Shown here piece after piece: positions 16,307 through 24,834 of a DNA stretch of 34,905 bases. The notes below the pieces were generated by a model. That model did not search any database and was not told the origin of the DNA. It saw nothing but the letters and a program-made list of their open reading frames with translations. The position numbers were made by a program, and so were the translations under genes. Positions within the stretch are counted from its first letter, which is position 1; every line of letters starts with the position of its first letter. This DNA comes from Anaeroplasmataceae bacterium (lineage in GTDB: Bacteria > Bacillota_I > Bacilli_A > Acholeplasmatales > JAEDCM01), in contig JAEDCM010000016.1 of NCBI GenBank assembly GCA_016294165.1, positions 1-34,905 on the forward strand. The letters run 5' to 3'.

Positions 16307-16334
16307 AAACGATATATTAATTAATATATCGTTT
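16307..16334 (-). terminator. 28-bp perfect palindrome, terminator of the cyclase gene
   Basis: AAACGATATATTAA (16307-16320) is followed directly by its exact complement up to 16334. On the minus strand the hairpin runs into TTTTTTG. It lies eight bases past the GGDEF gene stop and just before the promoter of the next gene. Confidence 0.8.
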
Positions 16335-16342
16335 AAATTATT

Positions 16343-17374
16343 TTATTCATTAATCATTGTTAAAATTTTAGAAACAAAAGTGATTAAAATTAGCTCATCT
16401 TCTTGCCATATTTTTTCAACAAGACTCTCGTTGAAAATAATATAACCAATAAAATCACCATTTAAATTTGTGACTTTTGATAATAGGATTGATAAAACAC
16501 CATTTTTATGACAATAATCATATAATATTGGGTAATTATCCTTAATATCATTGAAATTATTACAAGAAAAAATTCCACATCCATCAACTATTGAACAAAC
16601 ATCAAGTCCTTTTAAAGAACTAGCATCAAGGTCTGAATATAAAACTTCATCAGCCATTACCAAAGTAACCTTACAACGGTACTTATCACTAATAAACTTG
16701 AAAGCATTATTGAGCCTAATTTCTACACAAGAATCACATGTTAAATATGAAAAAACATTATTTAAAATTTGATGAAGCAAATTAGAAATTGGCTTAGTAA
16801 TATCTAATTTAGCATGCTTCTCTTCAACATAAACAATAAAACAATTTCTTCCCTTAGTTTTACCTCGATACAATGTTTTATCAACCATGGCAAACAAATC
16901 ATTAAAATTATTTGCATTATTCGGAAAAGCCGCAGCACCTGATGTTGCAGTAACAAATATTTTGACATCATTACATGTTATAAATCTACGGAAAACCTTT
17001 TCGTTCGTATAGCTTCCTTTAATCAATGAATATAAACGATCATATGGACATTCTCCAAAAAATACAATTAAAAATTCATCGCCACCAAAGCGTCCAACAA
17101 TTCCGTTTTCACCAACATAATCAGTTAATGATTGAGCTACATCAAACAATACCTTGTCGCCAACTGAATGTCCATAATTATCATTAATTAATTTAAAATT
17201 ATCCAAATCAAGCATTACTAAACCAAATGGTTCCTTATTTTCAATCAAATCATTAATTAATTTAATAGTGTGCTTTCGACTAACAACTTTAGTTAATGAA
17301 TCAAGAACATCATCTAATGAAACTTCAAGATCTTTAAAAAATTTAATACGTCTTAGCCCTTCACTTGTATACAT
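16343..17374 (-). CDS. GGDEF diguanylate cyclase with C-terminal GAF domain
   Basis: A 343-residue signalling enzyme expected to make cyclic di-GMP from two GTP. The cyclase domain spans residues about 25-180: DSLTKVVSR, the metal/substrate helix MLDLDNFKLINDNYGHSVGD, and an intact GGDEF at residues 97-101. The inhibitory RxxD site that would lie at 88-91 reads GENG, so product inhibition is likely lost. Residues about 190-343 resemble a GAF domain (GVLSILL, GDFIGYIIFNE, IWQEDELILITF), placed after the cyclase instead of before it. No membrane helix is seen. It has its own hairpin leader and terminator. No phosphodiesterase or PilZ gene is in the window. Confidence 0.88.
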   Translation of the reverse strand: MYTSEGLRRIKFFKDLEVSLDDVLDSLTKVVSRKHTIKLINDLIENKEPFGLVMLDLDNFKLINDNYGHSVGDKVLFDVAQSLTDYVGENGIVGRFGGDEFLIVFFGECPYDRLYSLIKGSYTNEKVFRRFITCNDVKIFVTATSGAAAFPNNANNFNDLFAMVDKTLYRGKTKGRNCFIVYVEEKHAKLDITKPISNLLHQILNNVFSYLTCDSCVEIRLNNAFKFISDKYRCKVTLVMADEVLYSDLDASSLKGLDVCSIVDGCGIFSCNNFNDIKDNYPILYDYCHKNGVLSILLSKVTNLNGDFIGYIIFNESLVEKIWQEDELILITFVSKILTMINE

Positions 17375-17400
17375 AATAACACTTCCTCTCTTAGAAAAAA

Positions 17401-17422
17401 AGTAGCTTTTTATAAAGCTACT
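17401..17422 (-). terminator. Terminator hairpin just upstream of the cyclase gene (GH105 terminator or attenuator)
   Basis: AGTAGCTTT (17401-17409) pairs with AAAGCTACT (17414-17422). On the minus strand it is followed by seven T residues, then within a few bases by the GAGGAAG ribosome site of the GGDEF gene. It lies 118 bases past the GH105 stop. It may end the lipoprotein transcript or act as a leader attenuator for the cyclase. Confidence 0.75.
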
Positions 17423-17540
17423 AAAATTCGAATCATTACTACTTCATACCACAATTTTAAAGGCCCTATATTTTAGAAATATTATTTTCACTTATATTTT
17501 AACCTAAAAAACTTTTTTATTCAACAAAAGAATACTATAT

Positions 17541-19193
17541 TTACGCATTTTTTTGTTTATATTTTGTATATTCAACATAGGCCATAATAAACGGACCTAC
17601 TCCTTTAGCATCATTAGATACAACTTCTTCAGATAGATAATAAGCAAATGAACCATCTCTAATTACACTTCCATTACCTGTTGAATCACCAAGACCCCCA
17701 ACCTTACAAATATTGTTTAAAACAAAACTATTACCATCGATTTTTAATGAATGATTATAAATACCTTCAAACACTTTTATTCCTTCAGAATAGTATTCGC
17801 TTGACAAATATCCTAATCTAGCACCTTTTAATAGGACATAAGCAACCATTGATGATCCTGATGTTTCCACATAATTATCAACGTAAGCATCTACATATTC
17901 ACCATTTTTTTGATATGCTTTATTTCTGGCTGCTTCCAATTGTTCTTTTGATACCAAAGCTTTTTGTCCGCCTTTATCAATAACTTGATAAAACATACTT
18001 GTTTTTTCATCTTTATATTTTATCAGACTAGCGACTGCTTCATTTAACATGTCAATAAGATAATCACGATTATCGCCCTCTGGAAAATATTCAATTGAAT
18101 CAACTAATGAGGCAATTAACCATCCGGTTGATCTTAACCAAAAAGATTTTGAAGTACCATTCTCCGATGCCCAAAAGGCTTTTTCACCAGATGAACCATC
18201 ATATCCATGATAATATAGTCCGGTTTTTTCATCGCGCATTTTTTCCCTAATGGTTTGGTAATGACATTTAATATATTCAAATGCATTACTATCGGAATTA
18301 TTCTTCGCATACTCTGCATAAAACGGAACATACATATACATTCCATCTAGCCATATTTGATTAGCATAAACCTCCTTATGCTCAAAATTAACCTTTAAAT
18401 CCGTTGATTCATTTAATCTACCATGCTTCATTAATTCATTATAGGTATAATTGATGGCAGTTAGATATCTAGAATCATCATACAATTCATTTAACTTAAA
18501 TAAGATACTGCTTGCACATATTGAATCTAATTCTCCGGATTTAAATCCAAGTGCATTATCAATTGTTTTTTCCAAAGTAGTTCGATCATAATATATAAAT
18601 GTACCATCAGTAGAGATATAATAATTAACATAATTTTTTACAAACTCTTTATACTTATTTGCTTTAGCTAGATCAATATCTTTATATTGCTCATAACACT
18701 CTAATAACGACTTTAAAAAGACACCATCTATATAATTTAAGCGGCCCTTAAAGCCCTCTTTACTCCAAGAAGGAATAAAACTTGAAGTTTCATCCATCAA
18801 ACTATCAATATAACTATCGATATTATTACTTTTAACAATTTCCTCCCATTTGGCATATAGTGTTAAATTACCAGTAAGTAATTCTCCAGCACTAGCCTTC
18901 AAATCAGCTGTGCATCCTTTGTTTTTATACCATCCAGCAAATCTATAGCACAATACATCATCTAAAACTGGCAATTCATTAGGCAGACTAATCACATTTT
19001 CTATTTTATTAGGCTCAACCCCATGTCCATTTGTATCAAATGTCACATTAAATGATTTAACAACTGTTGCAGTTGTACTAAATGTAGTGGTGGTTGTAAA
19101 TTTTGATGAAGTTGTAATTTTATCATTCTTCGTACAAGAAAATAATAAAAGTGTTGAAAATAATAATGCAACTTTTAATCCTTTATGTCTCAT
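17541..19193 (-). CDS. Lipoprotein with InlB-type repeat and GH105/GH88-like glycoside hydrolase domain
   Basis: A 550-residue secreted lipoprotein. The signal peptide ends in LLLFSC with lipid Cys20, followed by a Thr/Ser-rich linker. Residues about 48-118 match the Listeria-Bacteroides (InlB B / Flg_new) repeat: FNVTFDTNGHG, FAGWYKNKGC, LTLYAKW. The rest is an alpha-helical barrel like unsaturated glucuronyl/rhamnogalacturonyl hydrolases: QIWLDGMYMYVPFYAEYAK holds the likely catalytic Asp, and FWLRSTGWLIASLVDSIEYFP is the second signature. Such enzymes clip unsaturated uronic residues left by polysaccharide lyases. No lyase or sugar transporter is nearby. Exact substrate is unknown. Confidence 0.8.
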   Translation of the reverse strand: MRHKGLKVALLFSTLLLFSCTKNDKITTSSKFTTTTTFSTTATVVKSFNVTFDTNGHGVEPNKIENVISLPNELPVLDDVLCYRFAGWYKNKGCTADLKASAGELLTGNLTLYAKWEEIVKSNNIDSYIDSLMDETSSFIPSWSKEGFKGRLNYIDGVFLKSLLECYEQYKDIDLAKANKYKEFVKNYVNYYISTDGTFIYYDRTTLEKTIDNALGFKSGELDSICASSILFKLNELYDDSRYLTAINYTYNELMKHGRLNESTDLKVNFEHKEVYANQIWLDGMYMYVPFYAEYAKNNSDSNAFEYIKCHYQTIREKMRDEKTGLYYHGYDGSSGEKAFWASENGTSKSFWLRSTGWLIASLVDSIEYFPEGDNRDYLIDMLNEAVASLIKYKDEKTSMFYQVIDKGGQKALVSKEQLEAARNKAYQKNGEYVDAYVDNYVETSGSSMVAYVLLKGARLGYLSSEYYSEGIKVFEGIYNHSLKIDGNSFVLNNICKVGGLGDSTGNGSVIRDGSFAYYLSEEVVSNDAKGVGPFIMAYVEYTKYKQKNA

Positions 19194-19225
19194 AATAAAT
19201 CCTCTTTTTTTAACTTATATTATAG

Positions 19226-19234
19226 ATTATACCA
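19226..19234 (-). promoter_or_regulatory. Extended -10 promoter element of the GH105 lipoprotein gene
   Basis: On the minus strand this reads TGGTATAAT, a consensus -10 with the upstream TGN extension, 33 bases before the ATG. No -35 is evident, which is usual for extended -10 promoters. Confidence 0.6.
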
Positions 19235-19318
19235 TAAATTTCATTACTCTAATTGAATTATTAATTATTTTAATAATTTAGCTAATTTATGCTTCTAAAA
19301 AAAATTTAACAATGCTAT

Positions 19319-20398
19319 TTATTTCAAATCACTTGCGATATTAACTAATAATCCAATCATTATCATATTGAGCAGTAATGAGCTTCCACCATATGATAAA
19401 AATGGCAAGGTTACTCCTGTTACTGGTAATAGCCCAATAACAACTCCAATATTGATAAAAAATTGAATAAACATTGTTGAGGTTATTCCAAATGCTAAAA
19501 ACATTTTAAATTTATCTTTTTCTTTTAAAACAATTAATATTCCATTATAAAAAATGATAAAAAACAAAAATAAAATAAATGCTCCGCCAATCAATCCTAG
19601 TTCTTCAATAATAATCGCAAAGATAAAATCAGTTTGTGGTTCAGGTAAATAATAATACTTCTGTCTACTATTAAATAGACCATATCCAAATAAACCAGCA
19701 GGGCTTATGGCGTATAATGCTTGAATCGTTTGAAAACCACTTCCTAAAGGATCACTCCATGGATCAAGATATGAATATATTCTTGTTAGACGATATGGAG
19801 CTGAAATAATTATGTAGCTTAAGAAAGCTATTCCTATAAAAAGAAAAAAGAAAATCCACTTCTTTTTAATTCCACAAACAAATATCATCATTATACCAGT
19901 TAAAACTAGTATAATCCCTGTTCCAAAATCTGGTTCAAGCATAATAAGTCCAAAGGTGATTAATATAATAAATATTGGAAAAAAAAGCTTAGAAATCTTC
20001 TTCATTTCATAATGATTTTTTTCTAAATATTTGCTTAAAATAATGATTAATCCAATCTTCATAAACTCGGCTGGCTGTATGCTAAAAAAATTAAACCCAA
20101 TCCAACTTCGCGCTCCACCACGAACAATTCCAATCCCCGGTATTAATACGATAATTAATAATGAAAAGAAAAACAAAAAAATCAAATTCCCTTTTTCTTT
20201 TACTAATTCTAAATCAAGTCTTGATGTAACGTATAGTGCAATAACTGAGATTAAAAAAAATATTGATTGTCTTATTAAATAATAATATTGATCATTAAGC
20301 TTAAAGCTTGCCCAAATCATTGAAGAACTGTAAATCATAATTATCCCAATTATCGACAAAAGGATTACAGAAATTAATATATAATGCTTCTCCTTCAC
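19319..20398 (-). CDS. ftsW: SEDS-family peptidoglycan glycosyltransferase (FtsW/SpoVE/RodA type)
   Basis: A 359-residue polytopic membrane protein with about ten helices that polymerises lipid II with a partner class B PBP. GGARSWIGFNFFSIQPAEFMK is the conserved loop with the functional Arg, and LLPVTGVTLPFLSYGGSSLL is the C-terminal family signature. FtsW and sporulation SpoVE are not separable by eye, and the context does not decide; RodA is less likely. I place the start at GTG 20398, because GGTGAT four bases before it matches the 16S tail. An in-frame TTG at 20410 overlaps that site. No PBP gene is adjacent and no terminator is evident. Confidence 0.88.
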   Translation of the reverse strand: MKEKHYILISVILLSIIGIIMIYSSSMIWASFKLNDQYYYLIRQSIFFLISVIALYVTSRLDLELVKEKGNLIFLFFFSLLIIVLIPGIGIVRGGARSWIGFNFFSIQPAEFMKIGLIIILSKYLEKNHYEMKKISKLFFPIFIILITFGLIMLEPDFGTGIILVLTGIMMIFVCGIKKKWIFFFLFIGIAFLSYIIISAPYRLTRIYSYLDPWSDPLGSGFQTIQALYAISPAGLFGYGLFNSRQKYYYLPEPQTDFIFAIIIEELGLIGGAFILFLFFIIFYNGILIVLKEKDKFKMFLAFGITSTMFIQFFINIGVVIGLLPVTGVTLPFLSYGGSSLLLNMIMIGLLVNIASDLK

Positions 20399-20469
20399 AA
20401 TTATCACCAATAAATTATATTAAAAAATATATAAAAATATCACGAGTTATTTTTTTACATAATTTTATA

Positions 20470-20498
20470 TTGTTAAATTTTGCTTAATAATGTATAAA
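20470..20498 (+). promoter_or_regulatory. Sigma-A promoter of the Hpt gene
   Basis: TTGTTA (20470-20475), a 17-base spacer and TATAAA (20493-20498) precede the Hpt start at 20534, with GGGGGAG as ribosome site. Confidence 0.7.
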
Positions 20499-20533
20499 TA
20501 TAGGTGAAATATTATTTTATATGGGGGAGAAAA

Positions 20534-20890
20534 ATGATATTACAAAAGCTAAATGAAATAGGGGTAGATGGCAATTCGTTACTAGAAAGACTAATGGGAA
20601 ATAAAGACTTAATTGATATACTATTTCAAAAATTCATCAATGATCAAAATTTTAACAATTTGACACAGGCAATTAAAAAGAAAGACGTCAAAGAAATTTA
20701 TAATGCATCGCATAATCTTAAAGGATTATGTTCAAATCTTTCAATTACTAATCTGTCATTTCTTTTTTCTAAACAAGTTGATTTTATTAAAAATGATCAT
20801 ATAAATGAAGCTATTGAAATGATGCCTTCCATATGTGATGAATACTACTTAACTATTAACAATCTAAAAAACTATTTAAACGAAAAATGA
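20534..20890 (+). CDS. Stand-alone histidine phosphotransfer (Hpt) protein
   Basis: A 118-residue four-helix protein whose only domain is Hpt. ASHNLKGLCSNL contains the phosphorylatable His60 in the usual H-x-L-K-G setting. It carries phosphate from a receiver domain of a hybrid kinase to a response regulator. It converges on the hybrid kinase gene, which has a receiver but no Hpt of its own, so the two most likely form one relay. The start at 20534 is chosen over 20504 because GGGGGAG stands six bases before it. It is one of only three plus-strand genes seen complete in the window. Confidence 0.88.
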   Translation: MILQKLNEIGVDGNSLLERLMGNKDLIDILFQKFINDQNFNNLTQAIKKKDVKEIYNASHNLKGLCSNLSITNLSFLFSKQVDFIKNDHINEAIEMMPSICDEYYLTINNLKNYLNEK

Positions 20891-20910
20891 GCAGAGAAAA
20901 ATCTGCTCAT
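20887..20910. terminator. Bidirectional terminator between the Hpt gene and the hybrid kinase gene
   Basis: ATGAGCAGA (20887-20895) pairs with TCTGCTCAT (20902-20910) around a six-base loop, with T-rich sequence on both strands. It overlaps the Hpt TGA stop and lies one base past the kinase stop codon. Confidence 0.88.
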
Positions 20911-20911
20911 T

Positions 20912-23900
20912 TTATTTTAAAAATATTTTACTCATTACCTCTAGCATTTTACTAAAATCTAATGGTTTTGATAAATGCCCATTCATTCCACAATTAATAG
21001 CTTCCTCGATATCACTTTGAAATGAATCGGCAGTCATTGCTAAAATAGGAATATTTGCAATGTCCAAACGCTTGCTATTTCTAATAATTTTTGTGGTCTC
21101 ATAACCATCTAGTATAGGCATTTGTACATCCATTAAAACAATGTCATAATAACCTATTTTAGATTTCTCAAGTTTTTTAATAGCATCTTCACCATTAATC
21201 GCTGTTTCCGTTTTAATTCCTTTGGAATTTAAAATAACCTCCGCAATGATTAAATTAGCATCATTATCATCCACAATAAGCGCTCTTTTATTGATAATAC
21301 AATCGTAAATATTAATGCTATTATTCTTTTTTTCATAGCCAAAGCATTCATTAAGTGCATCAATAATACTTGATGTAAATCCAGGCTTTTCACAGAATAA
21401 GGTTACTCCAGCTTTTTTGGCCTCATCAATATTATTGGTCCAATCATATGAAGCTAGCATAATTATCGGCTTATTATCCAATAATTCTCTTAACCTCATA
21501 ATAAGTAAAATATCATCCTTTCTTATGAAATCATGCTTAATGAATACAACATCATTTTCCTTAAGATCAATTGATAAGGCTTCTTCATTAAAATTACCTA
21601 AAGATGTCTTAATTCCAATTCGATTTAATCCATCAATAATATTTTCGATTTTTTGATCTTTTCCCTTTAAAACAAGAGACTTCATTCCTTTATATCTTGA
21701 TTTATTTAAATTATTAATATCCTCCTGAACCCTTAAATCTAATGTTATCGTAAATTTACTTCCAACGCCAAGCTCACTTTCAACCTCAATTGTCCCCTTC
21801 ATTAAATCAATAATACTCTTAACAATTGATAATCCTAATCCAGTACCCTCCCTATTAATGTTTGACCTACCTTCTCTTTCAAAAGGATCATACATTTTTT
21901 TTATGAATTCTTTACTCATTCCAATACCGGTATCTTTGATAACAAAGCGGTATTTTGCATATCCATCAACAACATCATTGCATTGTTCAATGCTTAATGT
22001 TATCTTTCCATTTGGTTTGGTAAATTTAATTGAATTTCCTAAGAGATTTATTAATACCTGATTAATCTTTAGTTCATCGGCATAAACATATTCATCCTTA
22101 ACATTAATATTATATACATCAAAATATATTTGTTTTGATTTAGCCTGTGATTGAATAATTGGGATTATACTATGAATAGCTTTAGCAATACTACACTTGT
22201 CCTCTTTGATGATTGTTTTTCCAACCTCGATACTACTCATATCTAAAATATCATTAATCAAATTTTGAAGATGCCTTCCCGAAATAATTATTTTATTTAA
22301 ACAATCTAAAACGTATTTTTTATTATCGATTGAATCTAAGGCAATCGTTGAAAAACCTAAAATAGCATTCATTGGGGTTCTTATATCATGGGACATGTTA
22401 AGCAAAAATTTACTCTTTGCTTCATTGGCCCTTTGCGCCTCCTCTTTGGCAAGTTCTAGATTTCTTTGTTGCTCAAGTTCAAAACGTTTTTGCTCATCAA
22501 TTTTTTGACGTCCACACATTATCTTGATAATTCTTCCATTTGAATCGTATTCAACAGGAATCATCGAATTACGATACCATTCACCATTAATATCCAAGAA
22601 ATCAATACTTATAAGTGGACTATTCTTTAATCTTTCATCAATGGTATCCATATTATAAAAATCATTAACAGAATCAATATACTTAGGATCAATAAAGTCT
22701 TTTATTCCTTCGATTCTTCCCTCTAGATTTCCAGTAATTTTATTATCTAAAGAATTCGTATCGCAATATATTTTTTTATATGTACCGTTAATACAATCTG
22801 CAATAAAAGCTGTTGAATATGTCCCAACAATCGCTTTTTTTACTTCATTCATTTCTCTTTCAATATTCTTTTCACTATTGATATCACGACTCGTCCATAG
22901 GATTTCTAACAGATTTCCTTCATCATCACGCTTATATGCAATAACTGTCAATTTTACCCATCCACTATTAATAGTTTGAATATCCCTTGAAATCAAATCG
23001 CACCCCTTCATTCGCTCATTAAGGGTTGTAAAATCCCAGAAATCCTTATTTTGTTCATAGACTATCTCGGTTAAATCATTCTTCTCAAAACCCTCAATAG
23101 CCTTAGAAATTGACACAATGCTTGGCATATAACTTTTAATATATGGTGTTGTTTTAATCTCAAAGCTTAAATTATTTACTAAATCATATCGATAAATAAC
23201 ATTAAAAATATTAGAGAATGCCTCAAACCACCTAGAACGTTCAATCAATAAACGCTCTTCTTCATTTTTTTCTAAGTATTTTTGAGTTTCATCCTTGATT
23301 AAAACACTGGCCATCAAGCAATTGTTTTCATCATCAAAATCCATATAAATTGTCATTTTGCGATATCTTGAAATATCATTTTTGAAATAAACAACCTCAA
23401 GAACTCTTTTACCATCTTTATATGCTTGAATGATGGAATCAACACTAGGAATTTCATCGGATAAAACGCTAATCAATCCAAGTGGTTCAAGCCCTTTTAT
23501 TGTTTTAAGAATCTCATTAAGTGAGTCACATCTATCACATAATGGTTTATATTTATGCTGTCTAAAATTTCTGATAATTGGATTTTGAATTATTAAATCC
23601 CTTGTTATATTAGCAAAAATAATGATATCCGCATTGAAGGTTAAAGAATTTTGATATAATGTACGCTCAATATCTAAGGATTTATTAAACTCGGTTACAT
23701 CAATTCCCGTTATAATATAATGCTCATTATGATTAATATCAATTGATGACGCACTTAAAAAAAGGGTTAAATTAGCATTTGTAAGATTCTTTAAGACAGT
23801 TTTGGTATTACTAAAATTGCTTTGTTTTTTTAATGGACATTCATCACAAGGTTCATTTCTTCTCGCAAAAAAATTATAGCATTTTTTACCAACACCACTA

Positions 23901-24577
23901 GATTTAGTCAAATCAACTATTTTTTTATTGTTATAAGTAATTATATAATCTTTAGGATTAACAATATAAATATATGATCCATTATCCTCAAAGGCCCTTA
24001 AATATTCCGATGAGAAATTAGCTAAATTGGTTTTATGCTTTTTCGCAATAAATAACCCAATGATACGTGAAGCCATCAATAAAGTCCCAATCTCCTCTTT
24101 TGTCCACTCTCGATTCCTTCTACATTCATCAAATCCTATAAAACCAACAAATTCATCACCATCATACATAGCACAATGAAGCATCGAAATAACTCCTTGT
24201 GGAACTAAAAAATCATAAATTACTTTAGGAAGTTTTCTTATATCATTGACAATGATAATTCCTTCATTATCAAATAAATCCTTATATTTCCCTTTTAAAT
24301 CCTCCGCATAGGAAACAAATTGCAGGTTATCTATCTCAGATTTGATTCCTTTATTGCGCCATTCATAAGTGTTACTACAATGGGTATGATTAAAATTATC
24401 CTCAAAAATATAAATGCGTGAAACATCATAAATCTCACCCATCATTTGAATCGCAAGATTGACCGCCTTATCAGTTCCATCCATCAAAAAAGTATGTAAA
24501 AAGTCCTGAATAACATGAAAATCATAAGAAAATTTACAATCTTTATTTAAAAAAATATTCTCCCCTGGTTTTTCCAT
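20912..24577 (-). CDS. Hybrid sensor histidine kinase (GAF, PAS-like domains, HisKA, HATPase, two receivers)
   Basis: A 1221-residue soluble hybrid kinase. In order: GAF-like domain (about 20-180), a PAS domain with C233 and C244-D-E-C247-P (about 185-300), two or three further PAS-like domains (300-690), a HisKA domain with NMSHDIRTPMNAILG and phosphoacceptor His730, an HATPase with INLLGNSIKF, DTGIGM and EGTGLGLSIV, then two receivers. The first (about 970-1085) is degenerate, with Lys1014 in place of the Asp. The last (about 1100-1221) is intact, with VDDND, LMDVQMP (Asp1150) and LSKPLD. No membrane helices are seen, so the signal is probably cytoplasmic. Phosphate likely passes His730 to Asp1150 to the Hpt protein encoded convergently. 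The ribosome site AGGGGG is rather far (13 bases) from ATG. Confidence 0.92.
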   Translation of the reverse strand: MEKPGENIFLNKDCKFSYDFHVIQDFLHTFLMDGTDKAVNLAIQMMGEIYDVSRIYIFEDNFNHTHCSNTYEWRNKGIKSEIDNLQFVSYAEDLKGKYKDLFDNEGIIIVNDIRKLPKVIYDFLVPQGVISMLHCAMYDGDEFVGFIGFDECRRNREWTKEEIGTLLMASRIIGLFIAKKHKTNLANFSSEYLRAFEDNGSYIYIVNPKDYIITYNNKKIVDLTKSSGVGKKCYNFFARRNEPCDECPLKKQSNFSNTKTVLKNLTNANLTLFLSASSIDINHNEHYIITGIDVTEFNKSLDIERTLYQNSLTFNADIIIFANITRDLIIQNPIIRNFRQHKYKPLCDRCDSLNEILKTIKGLEPLGLISVLSDEIPSVDSIIQAYKDGKRVLEVVYFKNDISRYRKMTIYMDFDDENNCLMASVLIKDETQKYLEKNEEERLLIERSRWFEAFSNIFNVIYRYDLVNNLSFEIKTTPYIKSYMPSIVSISKAIEGFEKNDLTEIVYEQNKDFWDFTTLNERMKGCDLISRDIQTINSGWVKLTVIAYKRDDEGNLLEILWTSRDINSEKNIEREMNEVKKAIVGTYSTAFIADCINGTYKKIYCDTNSLDNKITGNLEGRIEGIKDFIDPKYIDSVNDFYNMDTIDERLKNSPLISIDFLDINGEWYRNSMIPVEYDSNGRIIKIMCGRQKIDEQKRFELEQQRNLELAKEEAQRANEAKSKFLLNMSHDIRTPMNAILGFSTIALDSIDNKKYVLDCLNKIIISGRHLQNLINDILDMSSIEVGKTIIKEDKCSIAKAIHSIIPIIQSQAKSKQIYFDVYNINVKDEYVYADELKINQVLINLLGNSIKFTKPNGKITLSIEQCNDVVDGYAKYRFVIKDTGIGMSKEFIKKMYDPFEREGRSNINREGTGLGLSIVKSIIDLMKGTIEVESELGVGSKFTITLDLRVQEDINNLNKSRYKGMKSLVLKGKDQKIENIIDGLNRIGIKTSLGNFNEEALSIDLKENDVVFIKHDFIRKDDILLIMRLRELLDNKPIIMLASYDWTNNIDEAKKAGVTLFCEKPGFTSSIIDALNECFGYEKKNNSINIYDCIINKRALIVDDNDANLIIAEVILNSKGIKTETAINGEDAIKKLEKSKIGYYDIVLMDVQMPILDGYETTKIIRNSKRLDIANIPILAMTADSFQSDIEEAINCGMNGHLSKPLDFSKMLEVMSKIFLK

Positions 24578-24628
24578 ATCTTAATATAATCCCCCTATAT
24601 ATAAAAAAGAAATGTTATTACATTATAA

Positions 24629-24637
24629 ATTATATCA
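24629..24637 (-). promoter_or_regulatory. Extended -10 promoter element of the hybrid kinase gene
   Basis: On the minus strand this reads TGATATAAT, a perfect -10 with a TG extension, about 50 bases before the kinase ATG. The rest of the 24638-24810 gap is A/T-rich with no open frame or hairpin I can support. Confidence 0.5.
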
Positions 24638-24810
24638 TCATAATTATTAAATAAATTAAAGAAAAATATACTTTATCATAAAAAAATAAATAAGCAAACA
24701 ATTTTTTTGTCCATTTTAATCAAATATTCAATTTTTTCTAATAAATCCATTCTAATTTTATGAAAAATGTCGATAAATGGGTTTTTATTTATTCAGATTT
24801 TAAACAAAAA

Positions 24811-24830
24811 AAAGGCTTTAATAAGCCTTT
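24811..24830 (-). terminator. Intrinsic terminator of tgt and the ruv-que run
   Basis: AAAGGCTT (24811-24818) pairs with AAGCCTTT (24823-24830) around TAAT. On the minus strand it continues into a T-rich run. It lies five bases past the tgt stop codon. Confidence 0.88.
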
Positions 24831-24834
24831 AAAA

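Noticed and set aside
17421..17440. TTCGAAT at 17427-17433 looks like a tRNA T-loop.
   Set aside because: The flanking bases cannot form the T-stem, and no acceptor or anticodon arms are found around it. No tRNA or rRNA gene was seen in the window.
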